Source of the DNA: CBFDBF01 sp050287725
Lineage (GTDB): Bacteria > Pseudomonadota > Gammaproteobacteria > Chromatiales > Chromatiaceae
Direction of reading: 5' to 3'
NCBI GenBank assembly: GCA_050287725.1
Contig: JBNKCL010000091.1
Span: 12,860-76,859 of the forward strand
Length of the DNA: 64,000 nucleotides
Made by a program: the position numbers and the translations under genes. Under the pieces are notes generated by a model, which saw nothing but the letters and a program-made list of their open reading frames with translations, searched no databases and was not told where the DNA came from. Position 1 is the first letter of the stretch. Each line of letters begins with the position of its first letter. Of the stretch, positions 34,844-43,530 are shown piece by piece.

Positions 34844-36217
34844 ATGACTCCGAGCGTCGCCAACCTGAGCCTGGAACAGGCGCCGCCTATCTCTGTTCCG
34901 TTTCGCTTCTTTCTGAGCGCGCCGTTGTTTCTCCTGGCTGCGGCGCTGCTGTTGTGCTGGTTTGGTCCCGACGCCCTGGCCTCGCGTTGGTCTTACCAGA
35001 CGTTGGCATTGACCCATCTTTTTACCCTGGGCGTGCTGACCTCCGTGATGTTCGGCGCCCTGTTTCAAATGCTGCCGGTGTTGGCGGGTTCCCCGGTACC
35101 CCGTGTGACGCTGATCGCTTCCTGGGTACATCTTCTGTTGACCGTCGGAACTGTGGGGTTGGTGGCGTCCTTTTTGCTCGGATCGGCCTTCGGCCTGACG
35201 GTGGCGGGTGCGGTTCTGGGCTTGGCGATCGTGGTGTTCGTTTCCGCGATAGCGCTGGCGTTGTGGCGGGTCGAGGTAGCGAACGTAACCATTACCGCCA
35301 TGTGGCTGGCGGTTATCGCATTGGGGATCACGGCGGCGCTCGGACTGCATCTGGTGGTGGGGATGAGCGGGTTGGCGCCGCTGGTTCGGCCGTTTTTCTA
35401 TACCAATCTTCATCTGGCATGGGGGCTGTTGGGATGGGTGGCCTTGTTGTTGATGGGCGTGGCCTATCAGGTGGTTCCCATGTTCCAGGTGACGCCCGAA
35501 TATCCTGTCTGGATACGGCAGCGAATGGTTCCGGTCCTGTTTGCGGGCCTGATCGTCTGGGGCTTGCTTGCGGGCGCCGCCGCCTATGGGCGGCTTCCCT
35601 CGGGGGCAGCCACGGGCTGGATGGGGCTGCTGGTGGTCGGGTACCTGCTGTTTGCCGGGGTCACGCTGCGACTGCAACGACAGCGTCGGCGGAGGGTATC
35701 CGACGTGACGGTGCTGTTTTGGCGCACCGGGCTGATTGCCGTCGGGGTGTGCGGTCTGCTGTGGGTGCTGGGTCGTTTCTTACCGGGGTGGGATGCCCGC
35801 TTGGAGCCGGATTTGCTCTTAGGGGTCGGTTTGTTACTGGGCACGGCCGTCTCGCTGGTGAACGGCATGTTGTACAAGATTGTTCCGTTCCTTTCCTGGT
35901 TCCATCTGCAGAATCGGCAACTGGCGTCGGGCTGTTTGAGTGTGCGGGTTCCCAATATGAAGGAACTGCTTTCCGACCGCGCGGCGAAACGGCAGTATTG
36001 GGTACATCTGGCGGCTATCGGTTGTTGCGCCGGAGCCGCATTGGTTCCCGACTGGCTGGCGCGTCCCGCGGGTCTGCTGTTGGGGATTTCCGCCCTGCTG
36101 TTGGGAAAAAACCTGTTTTCGGTGGTGACGATCTACCGGCGCACGAACCGGGAGTTGCTGGCGGCTTCCCCCGTGAGCGGAACGACTCCCGGCGGGGATA
36201 TCGCCCCCGCCCCCTGA
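34844..36217 (+). CDS. NnrS-like / haem-copper-oxidase-subunit-I-like membrane protein
   Basis: The 457-residue protein has about twelve membrane helices. Conserved histidines sit in LALTHLFTLGVLTSVMFGAL, in NLHLAWGLLGW and in PFLSWFHLQNR, a pattern seen in the membrane proteins found beside hemerythrin/DUF2249 genes in NO-metabolising bacteria. It may bind haem and act in NO or O2 stress. It starts immediately after the DUF2249 stop (no gap), so the three genes form an operon. The exact family (NnrS or a subunit-I relative) is unsure. Confidence 0.6.
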   Translation: MTPSVANLSLEQAPPISVPFRFFLSAPLFLLAAALLLCWFGPDALASRWSYQTLALTHLFTLGVLTSVMFGALFQMLPVLAGSPVPRVTLIASWVHLLLTVGTVGLVASFLLGSAFGLTVAGAVLGLAIVVFVSAIALALWRVEVANVTITAMWLAVIALGITAALGLHLVVGMSGLAPLVRPFFYTNLHLAWGLLGWVALLLMGVAYQVVPMFQVTPEYPVWIRQRMVPVLFAGLIVWGLLAGAAAYGRLPSGAATGWMGLLVVGYLLFAGVTLRLQRQRRRRVSDVTVLFWRTGLIAVGVCGLLWVLGRFLPGWDARLEPDLLLGVGLLLGTAVSLVNGMLYKIVPFLSWFHLQNRQLASGCLSVRVPNMKELLSDRAAKRQYWVHLAAIGCCAGAALVPDWLARPAGLLLGISALLLGKNLFSVVTIYRRTNRELLAASPVSGTTPGGDIAPAP

Positions 36218-37294
36218 TCAGGCATTTCCCTTGTTCTTCATGCCGATTGCATGCTCTTTGGCAAAATCGAGCATCCGGCGAATGGGGACGACCGCCTTCC
36301 GGCACAGTTCCGGGTCGATTTGAATCTCATTCGATCCGGTTTCCAACACAGCCGCCAGGTTCTGCAGCGAGTTCATGGCCATCCAGGGGCAGTGGGCGCA
36401 ACTGACACAGGTGGCTCCTTCGCCCATGGTGGGTGCCTCTATGAGGGTCTTATCGGGTGCCGACTGCTGCATCTTGTAGAAGATGCCGGCGTCGGTGGCC
36501 ACGATAAACTCCCTATTTTTCATCGAACTCACCGCGTTGATCAGCGCGGTGGTGGAGCCTACCACGTCGGCCTGGGAGATGACGTTGTCCGGTGATTCCG
36601 GGTGAACCAGAACCGCGGCGTCGGGATGCAGGCGGCGGAGCCGCTCCAGCGCCACCGACTTGAACTCCTCATGCACCACGCAGGAGCCCGGCCAGAGGAG
36701 CATCTCGGCCCCGGTCACCTTCTGGATATAGTGTCCGAGATGTTTGTCCGGGGCCCATAGGATCTTCTCCCCTTTCTCGGCCAGGTGCCGCACGATGGGG
36801 AGGGCGATGCCGGAGGTGACCACCCAGTCGGAGCGAGCCTTCACTGCGGCGCTGGTATTGGCGTAGACCACCACCGTATGGTCGGGGTGGGCGTCGCAGA
36901 ATTCCCCGAACTCCTTTGCGGGACAGGCCTCGTCCAGAGAGCAGGTGGCGTTGAGATCCGGCATCAGGATACGTTTCTCCGGATTCAGGATCTTGGCGGT
37001 CTCCCCCATAAAGCGTACACCGCAGACCACCAGGGTGGAGGCTTGCTGTTCCGATCCGAAGCGGGCCATTTCCAGGGAGTCCGCCACGCAGCCGCCCGTC
37101 TCTTCGGCCAACTCCTGGAGCTCGCTGCTGGTGTAGTAGTGTGCCACCAGTACGGCGCTGCGTTCCTTCAGGAACCGTTTGATCCGTTGCTTGAGTTCCG
37201 CTTTTTCATCTGCGGTCAGTTCCGGCCACTCGGGATGGGGCGGAACCTCGATCGGTCGCAGTTCGATTTCTTCGGCTGTGATGTTTTTGCTCAT
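36218..37294 (-). CDS. nadA: Quinolinate synthase A
   Basis: The 358-residue enzyme condenses iminoaspartate with dihydroxyacetone phosphate to quinolinate in NAD synthesis. Family segments are VLVAHYYTSSELQELAEETG, VCGVRFMGETAKILNPEKRI, and the [4Fe-4S] ligands in ATCSLDEACP, WPGSCVVHEEF and VSCAHCPWMAMN. It is convergent with, and abuts, the membrane protein on the plus strand. It is preceded by the NrtR-like regulator 19 bp upstream, a fitting controller of NAD genes. Confidence 0.96.
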   Translation of the reverse strand: MSKNITAEEIELRPIEVPPHPEWPELTADEKAELKQRIKRFLKERSAVLVAHYYTSSELQELAEETGGCVADSLEMARFGSEQQASTLVVCGVRFMGETAKILNPEKRILMPDLNATCSLDEACPAKEFGEFCDAHPDHTVVVYANTSAAVKARSDWVVTSGIALPIVRHLAEKGEKILWAPDKHLGHYIQKVTGAEMLLWPGSCVVHEEFKSVALERLRRLHPDAAVLVHPESPDNVISQADVVGSTTALINAVSSMKNREFIVATDAGIFYKMQQSAPDKTLIEAPTMGEGATCVSCAHCPWMAMNSLQNLAAVLETGSNEIQIDPELCRKAVVPIRRMLDFAKEHAIGMKNKGNA

Positions 37295-37313
37295 TGCGGT
37301 TCTCTTCTGCTGG

Positions 37314-37988
37314 TTACCTGATGATATCTACACGATCCGGATGCCGGAGTCGGTATATTTGCGCCGGACGATGGGAGCCGGTGCGGCGCCGTTCTCCGGT
37401 CTCCTCGATCTGCTCTAACGCCAAAATCGATTTGCGGAAATTCCGTTTGTCCAGTTTCTCACCCCGCAGGATCTCGTATACGGCCTGCAATTCGCTCAAC
37501 GTAAAACTTTTCGGCAGAAACTGAAAGGCGATGGTGGAGTAGTTGAGTTTGGAAATCAGCCGGCGGTGGGCGAGTTGGATAATCTCCTGGTGGTCGAATG
37601 CCAGCGGAGGGAGCCTGTGTAACGGGAGCCAGGCGAGTTCCGCGGCATCGTCACCGGCCTGCGGTTCGGGGGAATCGGGGGAGACCAGGGCGAAGTAAGC
37701 GACACTGATTACCCGTTCCCGCGGATCCCGGTCGGGACGTCCGAAGGTGTACAGTTGTTCCAGATAGAGGTCACGAAGTCCGGTTTCCTCCCCCAACTCT
37801 CGTTTGGCGCAGACCTCGATATTCTCCCCGATTTCGAGAAATCCTCCCGGCAGAGCCCACATTCCGCGGTAGGGGTCGTTGCGGCGCCGGATCAACAGCA
37901 GCCGAAGTTCCTGTTCCCGGATCGCAAAGACCACGATATCGGTCGTTACCGCCGGGTGGGGATGTGAGTAGCAGTACGGAGCGGGCAT
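37314..37988 (-). CDS. nrtR: NrtR-type Nudix transcriptional regulator of NAD metabolism
   Basis: The 224-residue product (ATG at 37988) has an N-terminal Nudix domain with a near-complete Nudix box (GGFLEIGENIEVCAKRELGEETGL) and a C-terminal winged helix (FTLSELQAVYEILRGEKLDKRNFRKSIL). NrtR proteins repress NAD biosynthesis genes and respond to ADP-ribose. Its position directly before nadA supports that role. A palindrome upstream (38010-38026) is a candidate autoregulatory site. Confidence 0.85.
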   Translation of the reverse strand: MPAPYCYSHPHPAVTTDIVVFAIREQELRLLLIRRRNDPYRGMWALPGGFLEIGENIEVCAKRELGEETGLRDLYLEQLYTFGRPDRDPRERVISVAYFALVSPDSPEPQAGDDAAELAWLPLHRLPPLAFDHQEIIQLAHRRLISKLNYSTIAFQFLPKSFTLSELQAVYEILRGEKLDKRNFRKSILALEQIEETGERRRTGSHRPAQIYRLRHPDRVDIIR

Positions 37989-38009
37989 GGAACCACTCAA
38001 AAATTAGAA

Positions 38010-38026
38010 AGTGTAAATATAACACT
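38010..38026. promoter_or_regulatory. Candidate NrtR operator
   Basis: AGTGT (38010-38014) and ACACT (38022-38026) form an inverted repeat around a 7-bp AT-rich spacer, 22 bp before the nrtR start. On the minus strand the site overlaps a TATATT hexamer that could be the -10 of the nrtR-nadA promoter, so binding there would repress. Confidence 0.45.
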
Positions 38027-38176
38027 AAACAGCACCGGGGGGCCACCCCGGGAGTGGGCGCCGTTTCCCGAACTTGGCCGCGCAGGCGTCAATCGATGGA
38101 AAAATTTCTAAAGGTTTTCATTAAGAAGCCGCCATTTTAGAATCTAGTACTATTATTGTGGAAAACCGCGAAGTAT

Positions 38177-39040
38177 ATGGTTACCAAGCCGTCAGTCGTC
38201 AGCGGAAGCGAGGTATTGCAGCTTAAGTATCTTCCGCCGCTTTCCGTGACTGCCAGCCGTTTGCTGGGAGCGGTCTCCGATCCTGACGTGGAGATCCAGA
38301 CGGTGGTTGACATCATCAGCCAGGATCCGGGGTTGGCGGGACGGATTGTGGGGATGGCGAACTCCGCCTATTTTGGGCAAGTCAATCCGATCTATTCGGT
38401 GCATGATGCGATTATTCGGGTGCTGGGCCTGAACCTGGTTAAGAGCCTGGCGCTGGGGATTGCCATCAACGGTGCATTTCGGGCGGATCGCTGCCCGGGG
38501 TTTGATTTGCACGATTACTGGTTTCGGTCGATCAGCTGTGCCATTCTGGCCCGCATGTTGGCCGTAGCAATTGGAGTCGAAGAGCGTCCCGATCCGGATA
38601 GTGTTTATCTTTGTGGTCTGTTAAATAACATTGGTGATTTGTTGCTGGCATATCTGTATCCGAAGGAGTTTTCGCGGATATTAACGATTCTGCGTACAAC
38701 CCCGGGGCTGGAGCCGGCCGCATTGCAACAAGAACAGCTCGGTATTGACGGCGTGGCGGCGGGAGAATGGTTGGCGCGTCGTTGGCATCTCCCTGAGGCG
38801 GTAGTCCAAGTGATCGGTTCACAGGAAGCGGCAGAGTGTGATCCGGCCCATCGTGTGCAAGCAGAGTTGGTGATGGGGGTTTCGGGCTGGTTGGGGCGGC
38901 CGCCGGGTTCGGGTGGTTTGGCTCAGGAAGAGGCGTTACTGCGGATTGCGGGTTTGGGGGAGTCAAGCCTGCAGGCTGCCGAAGCGAATTATTCGGAACA
39001 ATGTCAAGAACTAGAGGCGCTTTCGGAGCTGCTGTCATAG
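38177..39040 (+). CDS. HDOD domain protein
   Basis: The 287-residue product has an HDOD domain across most of its length: QLKYLPPLSVTASRLLGAVS, then ISQDPGLAGRIVGMANSAYFG, and GLNLVKSLALGIAI. A short HD-like second half follows (LCGLLNNIGDLLLAYLYP, where His-Asp is changed to Asn-Ile). HDOD proteins act in signalling, often with c-di-GMP. The ATG at 38177 is taken as start; a TTG at 38156 is also in frame. The GGDEF gene begins 13 bp downstream, a likely operon. Confidence 0.85.
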   Translation: MVTKPSVVSGSEVLQLKYLPPLSVTASRLLGAVSDPDVEIQTVVDIISQDPGLAGRIVGMANSAYFGQVNPIYSVHDAIIRVLGLNLVKSLALGIAINGAFRADRCPGFDLHDYWFRSISCAILARMLAVAIGVEERPDPDSVYLCGLLNNIGDLLLAYLYPKEFSRILTILRTTPGLEPAALQQEQLGIDGVAAGEWLARRWHLPEAVVQVIGSQEAAECDPAHRVQAELVMGVSGWLGRPPGSGGLAQEEALLRIAGLGESSLQAAEANYSEQCQELEALSELLS

Positions 39041-39053
39041 GGGATGTTTCACT

Positions 39054-40253
39054 ATGGCGACAATGCCAAAAAGTATGGTGAAAATTAGTCTACAAGAACG
39101 TTTTGTATCACTGCTGGATTCATTGTCGGCGGTGCGAAAACTGGCCCAGGTAAATTTGGAGCAGGTCTCAGAGAAAGGCCTGTTGCAGTTGGCGTTGCAA
39201 TCCTTGATTGAGCACTACGATTTGGCCTTCTGCTCTGTTTTTCTATTGGAAAATGGAATACTTCGTTGTGCGGTGGGTTCCGGCCTGGAAGAACAAGTGG
39301 GGTCTCTGCGACTGGAATCGGAACAGCGTGCGGCAGGCAGTATGGAGTTTGCTGTAGGTGAAGGGATCATGGGGATCGCCTGTGAGACCGGCCAAATCCA
39401 GTATTGTCGGAATTGCGCAACCGACGAAAGGTTCAAGCCATTCCGTGGTAAGACCATCTTTCACAGTAGCGGCTCCGTCGTCTCGGTTCCAATCACCGTT
39501 AGCGGGAAAATGCTCGGAGTATTGAACGTTTCTCATCACCAGCCGGATTTTTTTGAGGCCTGGCAACAGCATATGCTGATCCTGTATTGCAACATCCTCG
39601 GGCATACGCTGAATAATCACCGCCTGGTCCATGCATTAGAGGAGGCATTGCAGCATCAAGCATTGGGACGCGAGTGCTGCGTCAGGGAAGAATCGCGGAC
39701 ACTGCATGTTCGTTCGCAACAACTATCGACTCTGGATGAGTTGACGGAGCTTCCCAACCGGCGTTCGTTTTTTGATCGGGGCCTATCCCTGCTGGAGCAA
39801 AACTTCCGCGCACAACAACCGTTAGGGTTGCTTTTGGTGGATATTGCGGATTTTCGCGCTGTCAATGATCGCTGGGGGCATGCGGTCGGTGACCGGGTGC
39901 TGATGAAAGTAGCGCGGGAGCTCCGTGAAGAAGCGTGTGACGGCGATATGGTGGCGCGCCTTGGGGGCGACGAATTCGTGGTTCTGTTGTGTGAAACGGG
40001 TCCGCAAGAGGTGGATAGGTTTGTGACAGGTCTGCAGCGACGTTTGGAAACGCTGGATATTGAGGGCGCGGCCGGAAATATAGAATTAACCGTAAGTACC
40101 GGGGTCGCCTGGTTCAGCGACCGGGATACGGAGCCTACAGGTCGGGCATTGGAGAGGTTGTACAGTGAGGCGGCCGACCATCTGGCAACCGGCAAACAGA
40201 CCGGCTGCAACCAGACCCGGTTGTATGATGTGGATTCATCGCTGAGCGGCTGA
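39054..40253 (+). CDS. GAF-GGDEF diguanylate cyclase
   Basis: The 399-residue protein has an N-terminal GAF domain (residues ~30-190; VGEGIMGIACETGQIQYCRN) and a C-terminal GGDEF domain: TLDELTELPNRRSFFDR, the substrate-binding DIADFRAVNDRWGHAVGD, and an intact active site RLGGDEFVVLL. The inhibitory I-site position upstream reads CDGD rather than RxxD, so product feedback may be lost. It should make c-di-GMP under GAF control. Coupled to the HDOD gene. Confidence 0.92.
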   Translation: MATMPKSMVKISLQERFVSLLDSLSAVRKLAQVNLEQVSEKGLLQLALQSLIEHYDLAFCSVFLLENGILRCAVGSGLEEQVGSLRLESEQRAAGSMEFAVGEGIMGIACETGQIQYCRNCATDERFKPFRGKTIFHSSGSVVSVPITVSGKMLGVLNVSHHQPDFFEAWQQHMLILYCNILGHTLNNHRLVHALEEALQHQALGRECCVREESRTLHVRSQQLSTLDELTELPNRRSFFDRGLSLLEQNFRAQQPLGLLLVDIADFRAVNDRWGHAVGDRVLMKVARELREEACDGDMVARLGGDEFVVLLCETGPQEVDRFVTGLQRRLETLDIEGAAGNIELTVSTGVAWFSDRDTEPTGRALERLYSEAADHLATGKQTGCNQTRLYDVDSSLSG

Positions 40254-40347
40254 AATTTCAAGCCTTTTCAATTGCGGCGCCTCCGTTCCGCTGGTTATTG
40301 GTGAAAGCGGGCTTGAAGACGCCTTCCCGCGGTAGCAGAATAGCCCT

Positions 40348-41256
40348 ATGTCAGAACCGTCCGTTTCTTCCAAACTGGTAGTGGCCATCTCCTCCCGCGC
40401 CCTGTTCGATCTTGATGAATCGCATGCGGTATTCGAGTCGGAGGGGGTTGACGCCTATTGTAAGTATCAGATTGAGCACGAAGATGATGTGCTTGCGCCG
40501 GGAGTTGCTTTCCCTCTGGTAAAGAAATTACTGGCACTGAACGAGTTGTATGCCGGCGCCGCTTCGGTAGAAGTAATCCTTTTATCCCGCAACAGTGCCG
40601 ACACCGGGCTGCGGATCTTTAACTCCATCGTCCATCATGAGTTGAATATCGTGCGGGCCGCGTTCTGTGGAGGCGTAAGTCCTTATCGCTATGTTTCGGC
40701 GTTAGGCGCACATCTGTTTTTGTCCGCCGACCAGGAGGATGTGGGCAAGGCGTTGGAAGCCGGTATTGCGGCGGCCACTATTCTTCCTTCCGGTGCATCG
40801 GCGCATTATGAACCGGGCGATCAGTTGCGGATTGCATTTGACGGCGATGCGGTAATTTTTTCAGACGAGGCGGAACGGATCTATAAAAGCGAAGGGTTGG
40901 AGGCGTTCTCTGCAAGTGAGAAGGCCGCGGCCCGCAAGCCGCTGTCAGGGGGGCCGTTCAAGGGATTTTTATCGGCATTGCACCGGCTGCAGGTTGCGGC
41001 ACCGCCCGGAGTAGCGCCGATCCGTACCGCCCTGGTAACGGCGCGGGCGGCGCCGGCCCATGAGCGGGTGATTCGCACCTTGCGGGCTTGGGATATCCGA
41101 ATCGACGAAGCCTTTTTCCTGGGCGGCAGGGAGAAGAGCGTTTTTCTGCGATCTTTCGGGGCGGATATATTTTTCGATGATCAGACCGGGCACTGCGAAT
41201 CGGCCCGCCATCATGTTCCGACAGGCCATGTGCCGCACGGCGTTGCCAACCAATGA
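40348..41256 (+). CDS. 5'-nucleotidase (cytosolic NT5-like family)
   Basis: The 302-residue product matches the bacterial 5'-nucleotidase family related to cytosolic NT5C1: LVVAISSRALFDLDESHAVF (motif with catalytic Asp pair), VILLSRNSADTGLRIFNSI, IAFDGDAVIFSDEAERIY (metal-binding D), and EAFFLGGREKSVFLRSFGADIFFDDQ in two parts. It probably hydrolyses nucleoside monophosphates in the cytoplasm. It stands 94 bp after the GGDEF gene and is convergent with the fimX homologue. Confidence 0.85.
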   Translation: MSEPSVSSKLVVAISSRALFDLDESHAVFESEGVDAYCKYQIEHEDDVLAPGVAFPLVKKLLALNELYAGAASVEVILLSRNSADTGLRIFNSIVHHELNIVRAAFCGGVSPYRYVSALGAHLFLSADQEDVGKALEAGIAAATILPSGASAHYEPGDQLRIAFDGDAVIFSDEAERIYKSEGLEAFSASEKAAARKPLSGGPFKGFLSALHRLQVAAPPGVAPIRTALVTARAAPAHERVIRTLRAWDIRIDEAFFLGGREKSVFLRSFGADIFFDDQTGHCESARHHVPTGHVPHGVANQ

Positions 41257-41326
41257 GGGCTCGCCCTAAAAAGCAATATCCCCGGCTTTGAGGTGTGCTC
41301 TAAAGGCGGATAGTTTCCAACCTGAC

Positions 41327-43432
41327 TCAGATGGAACTGAAGTCGTAGGCGATGGTCGGGGTGGGTTTTTGCAGGAAATTTCCCTGAATGTAATTGACGC
41401 CGATGGTCCAAAGGACCGCCAGCGAATTGGCGTCCTCAACGCCGAGGGCGACGCTTTTCACGCCATACGATTGCGCCAGGCGGTTCAGGCTGTGCAATTT
41501 GTCCTGCTGTTGTTGATTGCTGGCAAGGCCCTGGGTCAGGCTTCGATCCAGTTTGACGTAATCAACCGAAAGGTGCTTGAGCAGCATTTCCGGTTTCGGG
41601 TTTTCGCCAAAGTGATCGATCGCCAGTTGGCAGCGGATCTTGGAAAGACCCTCGATAAGCTTTTTCGCGTTTTGTGTATGTTCGCGTAGATCGGTATCAC
41701 GAAACTGGAATGTCAGCCATGCGCCCTTGGCGTTATATTCCCGCAGGCAATCGCAAATCCATAGAAGCATCGTTTCATCTGCGATACCGGCAACCGACAG
41801 GCAGACAAAGAACTTGATTTTGTGGTCTAACCCGCGCTGTTTTGCCAGTTCCATGATTGCATTTTTGATTACCCAGCGATCGATTGCGTTCATTAATTCC
41901 GGTTCGTCTTTCATGCCCAGGAAGTCCTTTGGCATGATTTCGTCCCCGTTTTCATTCAGCAGCCTGGTAAGAACGGCGTAATTTTCCCGGGTGTCACCTT
42001 GCAGACTTACGATCGGTTGATATACCAATCGGAATCGATCATGCTCCAATGCCTCCCGAATCAGTTCTTTTATTGTTTGATTGCTGGAGGTTTCGGTATC
42101 TGCTTTTTGGGCGGGACGCATTTCGGATTCGTCATAGGACGAAACCATGTTACCACCCTGATCGCGAATCGCTTCGCAGGCGTTGTACGCTTCGTTAACG
42201 AGATCTTGGCCGCTCTTCGTATTGTCAGTGAGATAGCTGATTCCGATGCTGCAGGTGATCTTGTTGTTTTCCTTGAGGCTCTGGTATTCATGTCCGGCGA
42301 TCGCTGTACGGAGTTCCTCGCCGAATGATTCGGCTGCCTGGGCGGTTAGCTGTCCGGAGAGAAGCACAAAAGTGTGGTCGCCAAACCGCGCGACCATATC
42401 GTTTTCGCCGGATTTTTCCTGTAAAATTTGCGCCACTTCCGTGAGTAAGGCGTCGCAGACCGCAATGCCGGCAGCGCTTCGCAGTTTCTGAAAATCGTCC
42501 AATAGGATGAATAGTAGAGCGCAGGAGGGTTCTGAAATCGCGGCGCCGGAAACAAGCTCATCGAGCTGCTCCATAAAGTATTGGCGATTGGAGAGCCCGG
42601 TGTGCGGATCCAGCTTGGTTAACTGGTTGATCTCCTGCTCCAGTTTTTTGTTTATTGACTGATCGCGAATAATAATCTGGGTGCAGGGCTCGCCGTCCAT
42701 TGAGGCGGGAGTGAACTCCAGTTCGGCTTCAAAGATTTTGTCGCTGCTGTTGCGGCAATTGGTTTCAAGCTTGGCCGCCTCTTCCGACTTCTCTATCGAC
42801 CGCAGAAATTCCTTGAATGTGGAATGGTCGTCCGGTGCGATCATGTCCAGAATCGGCAATCCCTCGATATCGCTCATGTCGACATAGCCGAACATGTTCA
42901 GATAAGCCTGATTCGCTTTGATATACATCCCTTCGTGAATGTATGCGATGGCGTCGCGGGAATTCTCGACCAGAGAGTTGCAACGTTGCTCCATGTCGAG
43001 TAGCAGTTCCTTGGATTTTTGCAGCTCTCGGCGAGTTCGCAGATCATGAATTTCGCGGGAAACGATCAGGGTGAGACGGTCGGGATCTTGTTTGCTTACA
43101 GCATCGCGCGCGCCCTTTTTCAGGGCGTCGATCAGGAATTCCTGTTCTGGAGCCTCCGGAAATACAATAATCAACGGTATATCGACCGCGGCTTTCCGTA
43201 ATAACGATAAGATGTGCCTTGGCTCGATATTGCCGGTTTCGAATGTATAGAGAATGATATCCAGATTGGATTTTGCGAGCGTTTCGATCAGGTCCTCTTC
43301 TTTGTCGTCGCGGTGCAGGTGGATGGTCATCCCGGCATTTCGCAAGGCGTTTGCCATAGTCTCTGCATCGTTGGGGGATTCCTCGATGACCAGCAGTTCG
43401 ATCGCGGACTCTGAGTGAAACTTTCCTGTCAT
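41327..43432 (-). CDS. fimX: FimX-like c-di-GMP receptor (REC-like, PAS, degenerate GGDEF and EAL)
   Basis: The 701-residue protein has a REC-like domain without phospho-acceptor (1-130), a PAS domain (~150-265), a GGDEF domain whose active site reads FGDHTF (350-355), and an EAL domain whose signature reads YAVLTRL (485-491). Both catalytic motifs are lost, as in Pseudomonas FimX (691 residues), which binds c-di-GMP through its EAL domain to control type IV pili. The start ATG at 43432 fits. It is downstream of a PilZ-like gene, a plausible partner. Confidence 0.85.
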   Translation of the reverse strand: MTGKFHSESAIELLVIEESPNDAETMANALRNAGMTIHLHRDDKEEDLIETLAKSNLDIILYTFETGNIEPRHILSLLRKAAVDIPLIIVFPEAPEQEFLIDALKKGARDAVSKQDPDRLTLIVSREIHDLRTRRELQKSKELLLDMEQRCNSLVENSRDAIAYIHEGMYIKANQAYLNMFGYVDMSDIEGLPILDMIAPDDHSTFKEFLRSIEKSEEAAKLETNCRNSSDKIFEAELEFTPASMDGEPCTQIIIRDQSINKKLEQEINQLTKLDPHTGLSNRQYFMEQLDELVSGAAISEPSCALLFILLDDFQKLRSAAGIAVCDALLTEVAQILQEKSGENDMVARFGDHTFVLLSGQLTAQAAESFGEELRTAIAGHEYQSLKENNKITCSIGISYLTDNTKSGQDLVNEAYNACEAIRDQGGNMVSSYDESEMRPAQKADTETSSNQTIKELIREALEHDRFRLVYQPIVSLQGDTRENYAVLTRLLNENGDEIMPKDFLGMKDEPELMNAIDRWVIKNAIMELAKQRGLDHKIKFFVCLSVAGIADETMLLWICDCLREYNAKGAWLTFQFRDTDLREHTQNAKKLIEGLSKIRCQLAIDHFGENPKPEMLLKHLSVDYVKLDRSLTQGLASNQQQQDKLHSLNRLAQSYGVKSVALGVEDANSLAVLWTIGVNYIQGNFLQKPTPTIAYDFSSI

Positions 43433-43530
43433 GGCTGTTTTTTTACGAGTCTAAAAGGTGATACGGATTGGTATTTTTGTGCCGAAAGATCAGTATTTCA
43501 TCCCTTGGCGGCAAGGCGCTCTCTACTGAC

